From Syntrophobotulus glycolicus DSM 8271 (GTDB taxonomy: Bacteria > Bacillota > Desulfitobacteriia > Desulfitobacteriales > Syntrophobotulaceae), in assembly GCF_000190635.1 (NCBI RefSeq), contig NC_015172.1, positions 2,046,001 through 2,110,000 on the forward strand: a DNA stretch of 64,000 bases. Reading direction: 5' to 3'. Below, piece after piece: positions 25,679 to 35,328 of this stretch. Numbering within the stretch: the stretch's first letter is position 1; each line of letters starts with the position of its first letter. The notes beneath the pieces are model-generated. The model was given only the letters and a program-made list of their open reading frames with translations, had not been told where the DNA came from and ran no database searches. Made by a program: the position numbers and the translations under genes.

Positions 25679-26042
25679 TTTCCTGTACTGTTTCTCCGGT
25701 AATGGTCACCAAACGCTGTGTATAGTCCGTCATCGGCTCAGCATATTGTTTTCCGGTGTTTAAGCAGTTTTTCGGACAAACTTCCACACAGAAGTTGCAA
25801 ACAATGCATCTGGTTCTGTCAATTTCCCATCTTTTATCCGGTCTGCTGACAGAAATCGCATCGGCCGGACACCTCTTGTCACACATTCCGCAGAAGATGC
25901 AGTCCGCGACATTAAGCTCGATCCTTCCGCGTGTTCTGGGATAAAACTCATTTTTGATTATCGGATACATCGCTGTAGCAGGTTTGCCGAAAAGGCTCCT
26001 CATTACAGTTTTTCCAATCACATTAATGGCCACAGAGATCAC
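25671..26042 (-). CDS. echF: Ech hydrogenase ferredoxin-like subunit EchF
   Basis: A 123-residue polyferredoxin subunit homologous to NuoI. It has two complete [4Fe-4S] motifs, CIFCGMCDKRCP and CIVCNFCVEVCP. It should relay electrons between soluble ferredoxin and the small hydrogenase subunit. It lies 1 nt after echE and overlaps hypA. Confidence 0.92.
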   Translation of the reverse strand: MISVAINVIGKTVMRSLFGKPATAMYPIIKNEFYPRTRGRIELNVADCIFCGMCDKRCPADAISVSRPDKRWEIDRTRCIVCNFCVEVCPKNCLNTGKQYAEPMTDYTQRLVTITGETVQENA

Positions 26043-26043
26043 C

Positions 26044-27126
26044 TTACCTTTCTGTACAGCTGATGCACGGGTCGATTGTTAAGGCCAGAATAGGAATATC
26101 GGCCAAATCAGAGCCGGGAATCATCTTCAAAAGTGGAGGGATGTTCGCAAAGGTCGGTGTTCTTACCCGGACTCTGTCAAGGAACTTCGTCCCGTTTCCT
26201 CTCGCGTAATAAACAACCTGTCCGCGCGGCTGTTCCAAACGGGACATGTATTCTCCCTTAGGAGGATTTCCCTTGACCTTGACCTCAATCTCACCGTCAG
26301 GAATCCTTTCGACTGCCTGACGGATAAGATCTATTGCCTGGAAAAGCTCACCGATACGCACATTGCAACGCGCATAACAGTCTCCATCTTTTTCTACAAT
26401 CGGTTCAAAGCTCAAATCACTGTATGCCGCATAACCAAGTTTTCTGAGATCCATGGCAATACCGCTTCCCCTGGCCACGGGTCCGGCTGCTCCAAGCTCA
26501 AAGGCCTCCTTATAGGTTAAAACACCTACGCCCTTCGTTCTCTTCTGCACCGTAAAATCCTTGACAAAAACTTTCGTCAGTTCTTTCGTTTCGGTTTCAA
26601 CAACCTTAAGAACATTCACGATTCTCTTCAGTGTATCATTGTCAATATCTTTCCAAACACCGCCGACTTTACAAACACTGAAAATTACGCGACCGCCGGT
26701 CGTTTCCTCAAAAATATCCAGAACCTTTTCTCTTACTCTCCAGCAATGCATAAATAAGCTTTCAAAGCCAAACGCATCGGCCATCAGGCCCAGCCACAAT
26801 AGATGACTGTGGATACGAGAGAGCTCAGCCCAAATTGTCCGGAGATATTTCGCACGATCCGGTATTTCAACACCCATGATGCCTTCAACTGTCTGCACAT
26901 AGCCCTGGCCATGCATGAAGCTGCAAATGCCGCAAACACGTTCAATCACATAAGCCATTTCGTTAAAGTCTCTTTTTTCAACCAGCTTTTCCAAACCTCT
27001 ATGGACAAATCCAATCGAGGGCACGGCTCCAACCACTTTCTCATCTTCTAAAATCAGATCGAGATGGAGTGGTTCTGGCAGTACCGGATGTTGTGGTCCG
27101 AAAGGTATAATTGTGCGCTCACCCAT
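26044..27126 (-). CDS. echE: Ech hydrogenase large catalytic subunit EchE
   Basis: A 360-residue [NiFe] large subunit related to NuoD. The nickel ligands are in RVCGIC (Cys65, Cys68) and in the final residues DPCISCTER (Cys354, Cys357). The protein ends three residues after the last ligand, so there is no C-terminal extension for a maturation protease to remove. GGAGGGG lies 10 nt before the ATG. It is in the expected A-B-C-D-E-F order. Confidence 0.95.
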   Translation of the reverse strand: MGERTIIPFGPQHPVLPEPLHLDLILEDEKVVGAVPSIGFVHRGLEKLVEKRDFNEMAYVIERVCGICSFMHGQGYVQTVEGIMGVEIPDRAKYLRTIWAELSRIHSHLLWLGLMADAFGFESLFMHCWRVREKVLDIFEETTGGRVIFSVCKVGGVWKDIDNDTLKRIVNVLKVVETETKELTKVFVKDFTVQKRTKGVGVLTYKEAFELGAAGPVARGSGIAMDLRKLGYAAYSDLSFEPIVEKDGDCYARCNVRIGELFQAIDLIRQAVERIPDGEIEVKVKGNPPKGEYMSRLEQPRGQVVYYARGNGTKFLDRVRVRTPTFANIPPLLKMIPGSDLADIPILALTIDPCISCTER

Positions 27127-27146
27127 GGTTTACCAACCCCTCCCTG

Positions 27147-27512
27147 CTATTTCTTACTAGAATCCGGCGGAATTACAAAAGGATGCTTGACCGCTGTCTG
27201 ATATAAGGTCCCTTTAAAGTCAACAGCCATTCCGGCTACATTTACCCCATACAAGTCATGAATTTCATTTTCATACAGAAACGCATGAAGAAAGATTCCG
27301 CTGACACTTGGTATTGTATCCCCAACCTCTACCGGCATTTTCAGGTTTATCATTTGATAGTTTTCCTTTTCGAAGGTATAAATGATATCCATTTCGGTAG
27401 CGCTTTTTGTACAACACATCTGGATCAGGCGAAAACCTTCTTTGGCATATTGTTTTGTCCGGTTCTCGATTTCAGAAGCTGTGACTGGAAGGTAATTTTG
27501 TACTTCGATCAT
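27147..27512 (-). CDS. echD: Ech hydrogenase subunit EchD (NuoC-like)
   Basis: A 121-residue protein with the NuoC-like ending FLYENEIHDLYGVNVAG. It is the short hydrophilic subunit of group 4 hydrogenases that packs against the large subunit. It abuts echC with no gap and lies 20 nt before echE. Assignment rests on the motif and on operon position. Confidence 0.9.
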   Translation of the reverse strand: MIEVQNYLPVTASEIENRTKQYAKEGFRLIQMCCTKSATEMDIIYTFEKENYQMINLKMPVEVGDTIPSVSGIFLHAFLYENEIHDLYGVNVAGMAVDFKGTLYQTAVKHPFVIPPDSSKK

Positions 27513-27959
27513 TTATTTCGCCACCTTCCCCATATTCTTATATTTACTTTCAAGAACGGCCAATCCCTGGACAACTCCATCAATGATGGCTTCCGGTCTC
27601 GCCGCGCAGCCCGGGACGTACACATCTACGGGAATCACTTTATCTACCCCGCCCTGGACATTGTAGCACTGACGGAATACTCCGCCCGATGTCGCACATG
27701 CTCCAATAGCCACGACTACTTTGGGCTCAGGCATCTGATCATAAATATTCTTGATGACTGTTTTGTTCTGCTCATTGACTGATCCGGTTATCACGAAAAT
27801 GTCCGCATGCTTCGGATTGCCGATATTTAACACTCCAAAACGTTCAACATCATATAAGGGAGTCAGGCACGCAAGCACTTCGATGTCACAGCCGTTACAG
27901 CTCGACGCATCATAGTGTACCAGCCAAGGAGACTTCGGCAAGTAAGACATTAATTTCAC
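27513..27959 (-). CDS. echC: Ech hydrogenase small subunit EchC (NuoB-like)
   Basis: A 148-residue protein binding the proximal [4Fe-4S] cluster. Cluster cysteines are in SSCNGCDIE, AIGACATSGG and YVPGCAARPE. VITGSVNEQNK is also typical of NuoB-like subunits. It passes electrons between EchF and the nickel site. Confidence 0.94.
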   Translation of the reverse strand: MKLMSYLPKSPWLVHYDASSCNGCDIEVLACLTPLYDVERFGVLNIGNPKHADIFVITGSVNEQNKTVIKNIYDQMPEPKVVVAIGACATSGGVFRQCYNVQGGVDKVIPVDVYVPGCAARPEAIIDGVVQGLAVLESKYKNMGKVAK

Positions 27960-27998
27960 CTCTATCGCTTTAGATATATTCTTACACGCTACTGAAAA

Positions 27999-28856
27999 CT
28001 ATTTAAGAGCCAGGACCGCAATGTTGCCTACTCCTAAGATCAAAGCAACAATCCAGGCGCTCCCCAATGTGGACTGCCATTTCAGACGGGAATTGTTGTT
28101 GTCAATAAAGATTTCAAGGAAGTAGGTCAGGGCCGCAATGACAAGCGCGATAATCGGATTTGAAGCAAAGAACAGACAGACAATACCCAGTAAGAAAACA
28201 TTTTCATACCAGTGGGCAATTTCTACATAAGCAAGTTCTTTACCGGAGAATTCGGTCAGGATACCGCGGACAATTTCCTGATGGGCATGATGGGACGCGG
28301 AAATATCAAAAGGAGATTTTCTGAACTTAATGGTCAGGATAAAGAGGAACCCGAGGAAAATTCCCGGCAGACTCAGAATCAAAGGCTGACCATAGGTGGC
28401 TATGTCAAGAACGTTAAAGCTCTTGGTCACCATATACATCCCGACAATGGTCAGAATAACCATCGGTTCATAAGCCATCATCTGGATCATTTCTCTTTCC
28501 GCCCCCAGAAAGGCATAAGGAGAAAATGTCGAATAGGCGGCAATGATCAGAAATACGCTGGCCAGGGTCAAAGCAAAAATCGCTAAAAGCAGATCCCCGC
28601 CGGAAAAGAAAATGCAGCCGGTAATGATCACAAAGATCAGAAAACATAAAACATAGAACTTCTGGTGTTTGTTTACCACAATGTTCTGTTTGGAAAATAA
28701 TTTCATGACGTCATAAAAAGGCTGAAGTAAGGGAGGTCCTACCCTTCCCTGCATTCTGGCTGAAATAATACGGTCAATACCTGCGATCAATCCTCCGATA
28801 AAGGGTGCGAGAATGACGTATAAACCTACAGCCAACCATGTATTCATACCACTCAT
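27999..28856 (-). CDS. echB: Ech hydrogenase membrane subunit EchB (NuoH-like)
   Basis: A 285-residue integral membrane protein with about eight helices and the NuoH signature GIDRIISARMQGRVGPP near the N-terminus. It links the hydrophilic module to the ion pump. The ATG at 28856 (MSGMNTW) overlaps the echA stop by one base (TAATG) and has GGGAG close upstream, so the longer frame to 28898 is rejected. Confidence 0.93.
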   Translation of the reverse strand: MSGMNTWLAVGLYVILAPFIGGLIAGIDRIISARMQGRVGPPLLQPFYDVMKLFSKQNIVVNKHQKFYVLCFLIFVIITGCIFFSGGDLLLAIFALTLASVFLIIAAYSTFSPYAFLGAEREMIQMMAYEPMVILTIVGMYMVTKSFNVLDIATYGQPLILSLPGIFLGFLFILTIKFRKSPFDISASHHAHQEIVRGILTEFSGKELAYVEIAHWYENVFLLGIVCLFFASNPIIALVIAALTYFLEIFIDNNNSRLKWQSTLGSAWIVALILGVGNIAVLALK

Positions 28857-30751
28857 TATACTCCCACTCCTATCATGATGATAATTAAAAGGATACAAGA
28901 TACCACTCCAAGCTTGAACAGCTTGTCTTCACCAAAGATGCTGTCCAGGTAGAAGCTTCTCAGGCTTAAATCTCTGGTAATCCCCATTGAACCGTAGAAT
29001 TTTTCTCTCTCCGCGAGATTTGTGCCTGCCAGATATTGAGCCTTATAATTCAGCTTATTGCCATAAGTGAGCAATCTTAACGGCAGAACAATAATCAGCC
29101 CCATCATTAAGAGAAGAATGATCATATTGCCCTGACCGAGCAGATAGGTTTCTCCGTAGATTGCCTGAATGAACGGCTCTAAGGCAAAATAGGAGATGGC
29201 GGGGAACCCGATACATACCGCTACCGTGAAAAACGCCAGCAAAGATAAGGTAAAGGATTCTGTAGCCGGAATCTTGGTCGTGAAATCAGCAGGCTTGTCT
29301 TTGATCATCAGAACCTTGCCGAGCCACTTCGTCCAGAAGAACAGGGTCGCAGCACTGCCAAAGGCAATAAATACCGTCAGAATAGGATTGGCTGCCACTA
29401 TACCTTCCAGGGCGGCCCATTTGCTGATCAGCATACCGAACGGCGCCAGGAACATGCCGCAAATCCCTATGACTACGCCGATTGCCACCTTGGGCATCTT
29501 AACAATCAGACCGTCCATCGATTCAATGATCCGGTCGCCGAGATTATGCTCAATTGTTCCGACAGAAAGGAACAAGAGAGACTTCGCGATTGCGTGGAAA
29601 ATGATTAACATCACAGCGGCCCAGGCCAGCTCATAAGATCCGATCCCGGCACAGACAACGATCAGGCCCAGATTGGCAATTGTAGAGTAAGCCAGAACCC
29701 GTTTGGCGTCGGACTGGGAAATCGCCATGAATGATGTCAGGACGAACGTTACGGCGCCAACAAGCGCGACAAACAGTCCGATTGTGGAACCGCCTTCAAC
29801 AAACGCAAAAACAGGTGATAATCTGACAATCAAATAAACACCCGCTTTAACCATGGTACTGGAATGAAGAAGAGCAGAAACCGGTGTCGGAGCGACCATG
29901 GCTCCCAGAAGCCATGAAGAAAACGGCATTTGAGCCGATTTTGTAATTCCGGCAAAAGCCAGCAAGGCGGCCGGAAGGAGAACGGCGGCAGATGCCAGGG
30001 TCGGCAGCTTGTCAAGTTCAACCGTATGTGCTTGTGTGTACAGGAAAATAATTGCGACCGTAAAGCCGATTCCTCCCAGAATGTTCATCTTAGCTGCTCT
30101 AAAAGCATTTTTGATGGCAATCTCTTCACGGCTGTAGCCAATGAGGAAGAATGAGCAGAAGGTCGTGATTTCCCAGAAGAATAACAACCACATCAGGTTA
30201 TTGGAAAATACCACACCATACATCGCGCCCAAAAACGCAAAAACGATGAAGAAAAAGAAGGGTGTTCTATTCTTCATCTTAGGATGGTGATGATGATAGT
30301 CTTCCATGTAACCCAGTGCATATACTGCGATAAGCGTACCAATAATTCCGATGATCAAAGTCATAATCAATGAAAGATTATCGACAAATAAATTATGTGT
30401 TGCATGTATTTCGCTTCCATGAGCAACTTCAAACCAAATGACCAGCACAGCTCCGATCAGCATCAGAAGTGCGGCCAGAAATTGCTTATAACGAATGGAA
30501 ATCCCGATGATCAATGCAGCCAGAGCCACCTCGATCGCAAACATGCCCAAGCTGATCTCATGAGCATATTCTCCAGCCTCAAAATATACTGCCCCCGTTT
30601 GAAAATACTGTACAACTAAAAATAATGAAGCCGCAATAATGGCAATTGATGATGCTCCAACGATTATTTTCCTGATGAACAGTTGTGGCAGAATGAGCAA
30701 GAGAAACGCTACAATTATCGGAAAAAGTATTAAAAAAACCATTGTGTTCAT
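28856..30751 (-). CDS. echA: Ech hydrogenase antiporter-like subunit EchA (NuoL-like)
   Basis: A 631-residue membrane protein with about 14-16 helices, of the NuoL/Mrp antiporter family. The conserved segment LLFFWEITTFCSFFLIGY carries the key glutamate, and SAQMPFSSWLLGAMVAPTPVSALLHSS-type sequence holds the lysine and histidine pathway region. It pumps protons or sodium. It is first in the ech operon, with GAGG 8 nt before its ATG. Confidence 0.94.
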   Translation of the reverse strand: MNTMVFLILFPIIVAFLLLILPQLFIRKIIVGASSIAIIAASLFLVVQYFQTGAVYFEAGEYAHEISLGMFAIEVALAALIIGISIRYKQFLAALLMLIGAVLVIWFEVAHGSEIHATHNLFVDNLSLIMTLIIGIIGTLIAVYALGYMEDYHHHHPKMKNRTPFFFFIVFAFLGAMYGVVFSNNLMWLLFFWEITTFCSFFLIGYSREEIAIKNAFRAAKMNILGGIGFTVAIIFLYTQAHTVELDKLPTLASAAVLLPAALLAFAGITKSAQMPFSSWLLGAMVAPTPVSALLHSSTMVKAGVYLIVRLSPVFAFVEGGSTIGLFVALVGAVTFVLTSFMAISQSDAKRVLAYSTIANLGLIVVCAGIGSYELAWAAVMLIIFHAIAKSLLFLSVGTIEHNLGDRIIESMDGLIVKMPKVAIGVVIGICGMFLAPFGMLISKWAALEGIVAANPILTVFIAFGSAATLFFWTKWLGKVLMIKDKPADFTTKIPATESFTLSLLAFFTVAVCIGFPAISYFALEPFIQAIYGETYLLGQGNMIILLLMMGLIIVLPLRLLTYGNKLNYKAQYLAGTNLAEREKFYGSMGITRDLSLRSFYLDSIFGEDKLFKLGVVSCILLIIIMIGVGV

Positions 30752-31192
30752 GTTGGCATCCTCTTTCCCCTCAAGTAGAATTTAGCGTAACCATAGAATA
30801 CAGAAACCAGACACTTGAAACAGTCCAATGCTTCATATTGGACAATAAGAATCTCCTGTTTCTTCCAATCACTCCTTTCAATTCAATATCGCTCTATTCG
30901 ACGATATTACGTTTTTTATATGAAGAAAATAGGCTTACAAGTCATGTTTATTATAATGATAATCCGTCATAATAGCAACTGATATAGATAAACTTTTCAC
31001 AATGCTTTCCTAAAATTTATTGTTGTTCATCAAAACGCTCTGCCATATTCAAACTATTCTGCTAATATTATAAACAGAATCTTGCATTTCTATAAATAAC
31101 CGGATTAAATTTACAAAGATTAACGCATTTTTCCATTTACCTTCAAGGAATTCTATCCTAATCTCATTTGATCAAGCAAGCAAATCAGCAAT
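30752..31192. other. Upstream region of the ech operon
   Basis: AT-rich, without a clear gene. It holds a 7-bp inverted repeat, GTCCAAT/ATTGGAC (30823-30843), that could be an operator or leader hairpin for ech. On the minus strand an AAAGGAG ribosome-like site near 30880 precedes short frames of 21 to 40 codons running into echA; none has a convincing start. Confidence 0.4.
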
Positions 31193-31221
31193 AAAAACTG
31201 GCGGTCATCCCGTCAGTTTTT
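31193..31221 (-). terminator. Terminator after the EF-G-like gene
   Basis: AAAAACTG (31193-31200) pairs with CAGTTTTT (31214-31221), with inner partial pairing. The T-run is supplied by the stem on either strand, so it may be bidirectional. Confidence 0.8.
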
Positions 31222-31268
31222 ATTAGCTACTTTCCCTTATTTCGCGTTTGCCAGAGCCAATATCTCAG

Positions 31269-33275
31269 TTACGACGATTTCAGTTGCTTATCCCTTTCTT
31301 TCTCTTCAGCCTGATATGATTTGAGCTTAGCCACCAGAGCATCTGTCAGCCGGGAAGGAACTTCTTCATAGTTATAGAAGCGGAAGGTAAATGTCCCCCT
31401 GCCCTGGGTAATCGAGCGCAAATCTATGGCATACCGCATGAGTTCCGCTTGGGGCAAATGGGCTTTAATGACTTGCTCTTTGCCGTCAGGCTCCATGCCT
31501 AAAACCTTGCCCCGTTTCGTATTCAAATCCCCGATCACATCCCCCATGAATGCTTCCGGAACACGAACCTCAACTTCGGCCACCGGTTCCAGCAGGACAG
31601 CCCCGGCCTGTTCGGCACCTTTACGGAAAGCTAGGATCGCGGCCAGCTTGAACGCCATTTCCGAGGAATCCACACTGTGATAGGAACCGTCATAAAGTGT
31701 AAATTTGACATTTGTCATGGGATAACCGGCAAGAAATCCTTCATTCATGGCTTCGCGCAAACCCTTCTCCACAGCGGGAAAATAGTTGCGCGGCACAGAT
31801 CCTCCAAATATCTCTTCCTTAAATTCAAAATCCTTGCCGGGATTGGGCTCGATTTTTATCCATACATGTCCGTACTGCCCATGCCCGCCGCTTTGCTTCT
31901 TATGTTTGCCTTCAACCTTTACTGTCTTTTTGATGGTTTCCCGGTAAGGTACCCGGGGGACGTCCATCTCTACCGCAACCCCGAACTTGCGGAGAAGTTT
32001 TTCACTTACGATATCTAACTGGGTCTCTCCTCTGCCCGATAGGATGGTCTGTTTTGTCTCGGTATTTTTTTGGACACTGATTGTCGGGTCTTCATCCATC
32101 AGGCGATTCAGGGCTGTGCCCAGCTTATCTTCATCTCCCTTGCTTTTCGGCTTAATGGAGACCGGCAGACAGGGCAGGGGAAATTTGATCCCATCCAGTT
32201 TGACCATTTGGTCTTTACCGCAAAACGTGTTTCCGGTCTTCGCTTCCTGAAGCTTGGCGATCACAGCGATATCACCGGCAAATACCTTTGCGGTGTTTTC
32301 CTGATTTTTTCCTCTGAGGAAAAATATCTGGCCCATTTTTTCATCGGCTTCCCTTGTGGAATTATACACAAGCGTTTCGCTGGAAAATGAACCGCCATAT
32401 ACCCGAAAAAAGGACATTTTCCCCAAGTAGGGATCGGCCAGAGTCTTAAAGACCAATGCTGCTTTATCTTCAATAGGAGCCGGAGCCGGGACATAATCCA
32501 CTACAAATTGGGTAAGCTCTTGCACCCCTATATTTTTTTCCGCGGAACCAAAAAGGACCGGAACGATAATATTCTGAGCCAGGGCTTTTTGCAAAACTGT
32601 TTTCAGCTCGGCATCCGTAATCTGTTCCCCGTCAAGATATTTCATTAAAATATCATCATCGGCTTCAACTACTGTTTCCAATAAAGTATCCTTAAGAATT
32701 TCAGCCTCATCACTGTATTCCGGAGGAATCTGAGACTGTAAAATATCGATGATTCCTTTAAAGTTTTCTTCTTTTCCTACAGGTATCTGCATCTGGACAA
32801 AATGGGTCTGAGGATACGCCTGCTTGAGTTCCTCAAGAATCTTTTCGGAGGCGGCGTTTTCCCGATCCATTTTATTGACATAGATGATTCTGGGCAGTTT
32901 CTTTTCCTCCATCATGTCCCAGATCATTTCCGCCTGAACCTCCAGTCCGCTTGCCCCGCATATGACCAGGACCCCTGTTTCCGCTACCCGCATCGAGCTG
33001 ATCACTTCACCGATAAAATCCGCATAACCCGGTGTATCCAGAACATTGATTTTTACTCCGTTTGACTCAACAGGAACCAAAGATGTGCTGATCGAAATCC
33101 TGCGCTGAATTTCTTCCTGCAGATAGTCTGATACTGTGTTTCCATCAGCAACTTTGCCTATTCTGTTTATTGCGCCTGAATGAAAAACCATGACTTCAGC
33201 CAAAGAAGTTTTGCCACTGCCTCCGTGGCCCATTAGACAGATGTTACGAATATTGTTGCTTTCGTAGATCTTCAA
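31269..33275 (-). CDS. Elongation factor G-like GTPase (EF-G paralogue)
   Basis: A 668-residue translational GTPase. G1 is GHGGSGKTSL, G3 DTPGYADF and G4 NKMDREN; domains II-V of EF-G type follow (SGGHGQYGHVWIKIEP and GPEVEV-like segments). It is somewhat shorter than canonical EF-G (about 690), and the G1 and switch sequences match the EF-G-like, FusA2-type paralogues, whose exact role is unclear. It is monocistronic with its own terminator. It should not be taken as the main fusA, which normally sits with rpsL and rpsG. Confidence 0.9.
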   Translation of the reverse strand: MKIYESNNIRNICLMGHGGSGKTSLAEVMVFHSGAINRIGKVADGNTVSDYLQEEIQRRISISTSLVPVESNGVKINVLDTPGYADFIGEVISSMRVAETGVLVICGASGLEVQAEMIWDMMEEKKLPRIIYVNKMDRENAASEKILEELKQAYPQTHFVQMQIPVGKEENFKGIIDILQSQIPPEYSDEAEILKDTLLETVVEADDDILMKYLDGEQITDAELKTVLQKALAQNIIVPVLFGSAEKNIGVQELTQFVVDYVPAPAPIEDKAALVFKTLADPYLGKMSFFRVYGGSFSSETLVYNSTREADEKMGQIFFLRGKNQENTAKVFAGDIAVIAKLQEAKTGNTFCGKDQMVKLDGIKFPLPCLPVSIKPKSKGDEDKLGTALNRLMDEDPTISVQKNTETKQTILSGRGETQLDIVSEKLLRKFGVAVEMDVPRVPYRETIKKTVKVEGKHKKQSGGHGQYGHVWIKIEPNPGKDFEFKEEIFGGSVPRNYFPAVEKGLREAMNEGFLAGYPMTNVKFTLYDGSYHSVDSSEMAFKLAAILAFRKGAEQAGAVLLEPVAEVEVRVPEAFMGDVIGDLNTKRGKVLGMEPDGKEQVIKAHLPQAELMRYAIDLRSITQGRGTFTFRFYNYEEVPSRLTDALVAKLKSYQAEEKERDKQLKSS

Positions 33276-33487
33276 ATGTCATCTCCCCTTTGCTAAAATT
33301 TCTGAATATTGAAATTGATCTTATTATAGATCATTTCCCTACAATAAGATATGTTTTTTAAAAATTTGGAAAATGAGGTGTTGTCCGCTCCATTTAATTA
33401 TTCTGAACTCTTAGGTATTTGCTTTGATCCGGCCGCATAAGTTGAATAAACGCAATGCTGATTTTCATTATGCCCAAGGAGATGCCC

Positions 33488-35026
33488 ATGCCGAAGAAAA
33501 GCTTAATTCAAGGTGCCATCATTCTCTTTTTAGCGAATTTGTTTAACAGGATACTGGGCTTCATCTATCAGTACTTAATCATGAAATATGTCGGCAGCGA
33601 GGCCTATGGCTTGTACCAGATGGTCTTTCCCCTCTATATGACAATTTTAGTTTTTTCTACCGCGGGGATTCCTTTAGCGGTCTCTAAAATGATTGCGGAA
33701 AAGATTTCTTTGGGCCGGGAGGGGGATGCCGCAAGAATATTCCGGGTTGCCATCCTGCTCCTCAGCTTTTCCTCTGTTGTGGTTACCCTACTCATCTACA
33801 TCAATACTCCTGTGATTGTTGCCAAGTGCTTCCCGGACGCCAGAGTTTTTTATGTCTTCAGAATATGTATTCCCGCGATCTTCATTGTTTCGGTCTCTTC
33901 TGCTTTCCGGGGCTATTTTCAAGGTCATCAAAACATGGTCCCTTCCGCCGTCAGTCAAATCTGCGAGCAATTATTCCGGATTGTCGTCGGCTTTTATTTG
34001 GCCATCAAGTTTTTGCCTTATGGTATCGAATTCGGGGCCGCCGGTCTGGCCGTTGGTATGCTGGTCGGAGAGTTCGCCGGTCTTTTCGTGATCATGATTC
34101 ACTACCTGATCAGCCGAAGAAAGCGTACTCACCGTCCCCAAGCGGTTACCCGCTACCATGAGATCATCAGAGAAATGTTCGGTCTCTCCCTGCCTGTTAC
34201 CGGAAGCAGACTGGTTTTCAGCGGCCTTTCCGCACTCGATGCGGTAATTATCCCCCGTCAACTGCAGGCAGCCGGTTACTCTTTAAGAAAGGCAACGACA
34301 CTTTTCGGTGAACTGAACGGGACAGCCTTCACTTTGCTTGCCTTTCCCAGTGTCTTTACTTTTGCCCTGGCGACTTCTCTGGTCCCGGCCATTTCGGAAG
34401 CAGTGGCAAAAAAAGAATACAGGCTGGCCAGATCCCGCTGCTCAGACTCCATCCGCCTGACCATTCTGATTGGGCTCCCCTGTATTGTGATCATTTATTG
34501 CTTTGCCGATCTGTTTGCCGGTATTTTTAACAGCTCCGATATCGCACCGATTCTGAAACTGCTTTCTCTAGGGGGAATATTTACCTATCTTCACCAAACC
34601 ACAACAGGGATTCTGCAGGGACTTGGCAAAACCCATTTGCCCCTCGTTCATTCCGTGATTGGCGGCATGATCAGAATTCCCCTGATGATTTACCTGACTG
34701 CGATGCCGCACTTGGGTCTTACCGGCACTGCCGCCGCATATTTAATCGGGTTTTTCATCGTCGCTGTTTTGAACATGATTGCTGTCAATCATTATATTAA
34801 ATTGAATCTGGACTTCGAGAATATTATTCTCAAGCCCTTGATCGCCGGAGCCGGGATGCTCCTGCTGGTGTTTCTTTTCCTCCGGTTTGCCTTACAGACT
34901 GTTGCCGGCAGTCTTTTGATCTCAGTGGCCGGATTAATCGTTTATTTCAGTATTTTGCTTTTTAACGGCGGCATGCGTAAACAGGACCTAAACAAAATCC
35001 CCATTCTCAATAATCTTTTCAAATAG
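33488..35026 (+). CDS. SpoVB/MurJ-like polysaccharide flippase
   Basis: A 512-residue MATE-like membrane protein with about 14 helices. The start KSLIQGAIILFLANLFNRILGF and the EAYGLYQMVFPLY segment are typical of SpoVB-type lipid II or polysaccharide flippases of spore formers. AAGGAG lies 6 nt before the ATG at 33488, so two upstream in-frame ATGs are less likely. It is divergent from the EF-G-like gene and convergent with the surE unit. A role in spore cortex or cell-wall precursor export is inferred from the family. Confidence 0.87.
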   Translation: MPKKSLIQGAIILFLANLFNRILGFIYQYLIMKYVGSEAYGLYQMVFPLYMTILVFSTAGIPLAVSKMIAEKISLGREGDAARIFRVAILLLSFSSVVVTLLIYINTPVIVAKCFPDARVFYVFRICIPAIFIVSVSSAFRGYFQGHQNMVPSAVSQICEQLFRIVVGFYLAIKFLPYGIEFGAAGLAVGMLVGEFAGLFVIMIHYLISRRKRTHRPQAVTRYHEIIREMFGLSLPVTGSRLVFSGLSALDAVIIPRQLQAAGYSLRKATTLFGELNGTAFTLLAFPSVFTFALATSLVPAISEAVAKKEYRLARSRCSDSIRLTILIGLPCIVIIYCFADLFAGIFNSSDIAPILKLLSLGGIFTYLHQTTTGILQGLGKTHLPLVHSVIGGMIRIPLMIYLTAMPHLGLTGTAAAYLIGFFIVAVLNMIAVNHYIKLNLDFENIILKPLIAGAGMLLLVFLFLRFALQTVAGSLLISVAGLIVYFSILLFNGGMRKQDLNKIPILNNLFK

Positions 35027-35079
35027 AAGAAATGTTCATCACCAGCCGATGTGCTTTCCTTCATTCATTAAGGTTCCCC

Positions 35080-35328
35080 TTAGAGCCACCTTCTGAACTT
35101 GTCCTTCCATTGCCAATAGGAAAACAAAATCAAAACCGCACCGATAATGACGAACAATATCTTATAGATCACATATAGCTTGATTACCGACAGTAAAGAT
35201 AACACTAAGGCAAACAGTGCCGGTAACACAATGATGATTCTCAGATTAAGAGGCTTGCCCTTTTTTCTGGATGATAAAAAGATAAAAAATAAAACAATAA
35301 AATAGAAGAAAAAAATGCCTAATTTCAT
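35080..35328 (-). CDS. Small two-helix membrane protein after surE
   Basis: An 82-residue protein with two or three hydrophobic helices (about 3-18, 28-48 and 51-68) and a basic, Trp-containing C-terminus. Its ATG overlaps the surE stop by 4 nt, so it is translated with surE. No recognised family. Confidence 0.7.
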   Translation of the reverse strand: MKLGIFFFYFIVLFFIFLSSRKKGKPLNLRIIIVLPALFALVLSLLSVIKLYVIYKILFVIIGAVLILFSYWQWKDKFRRWL

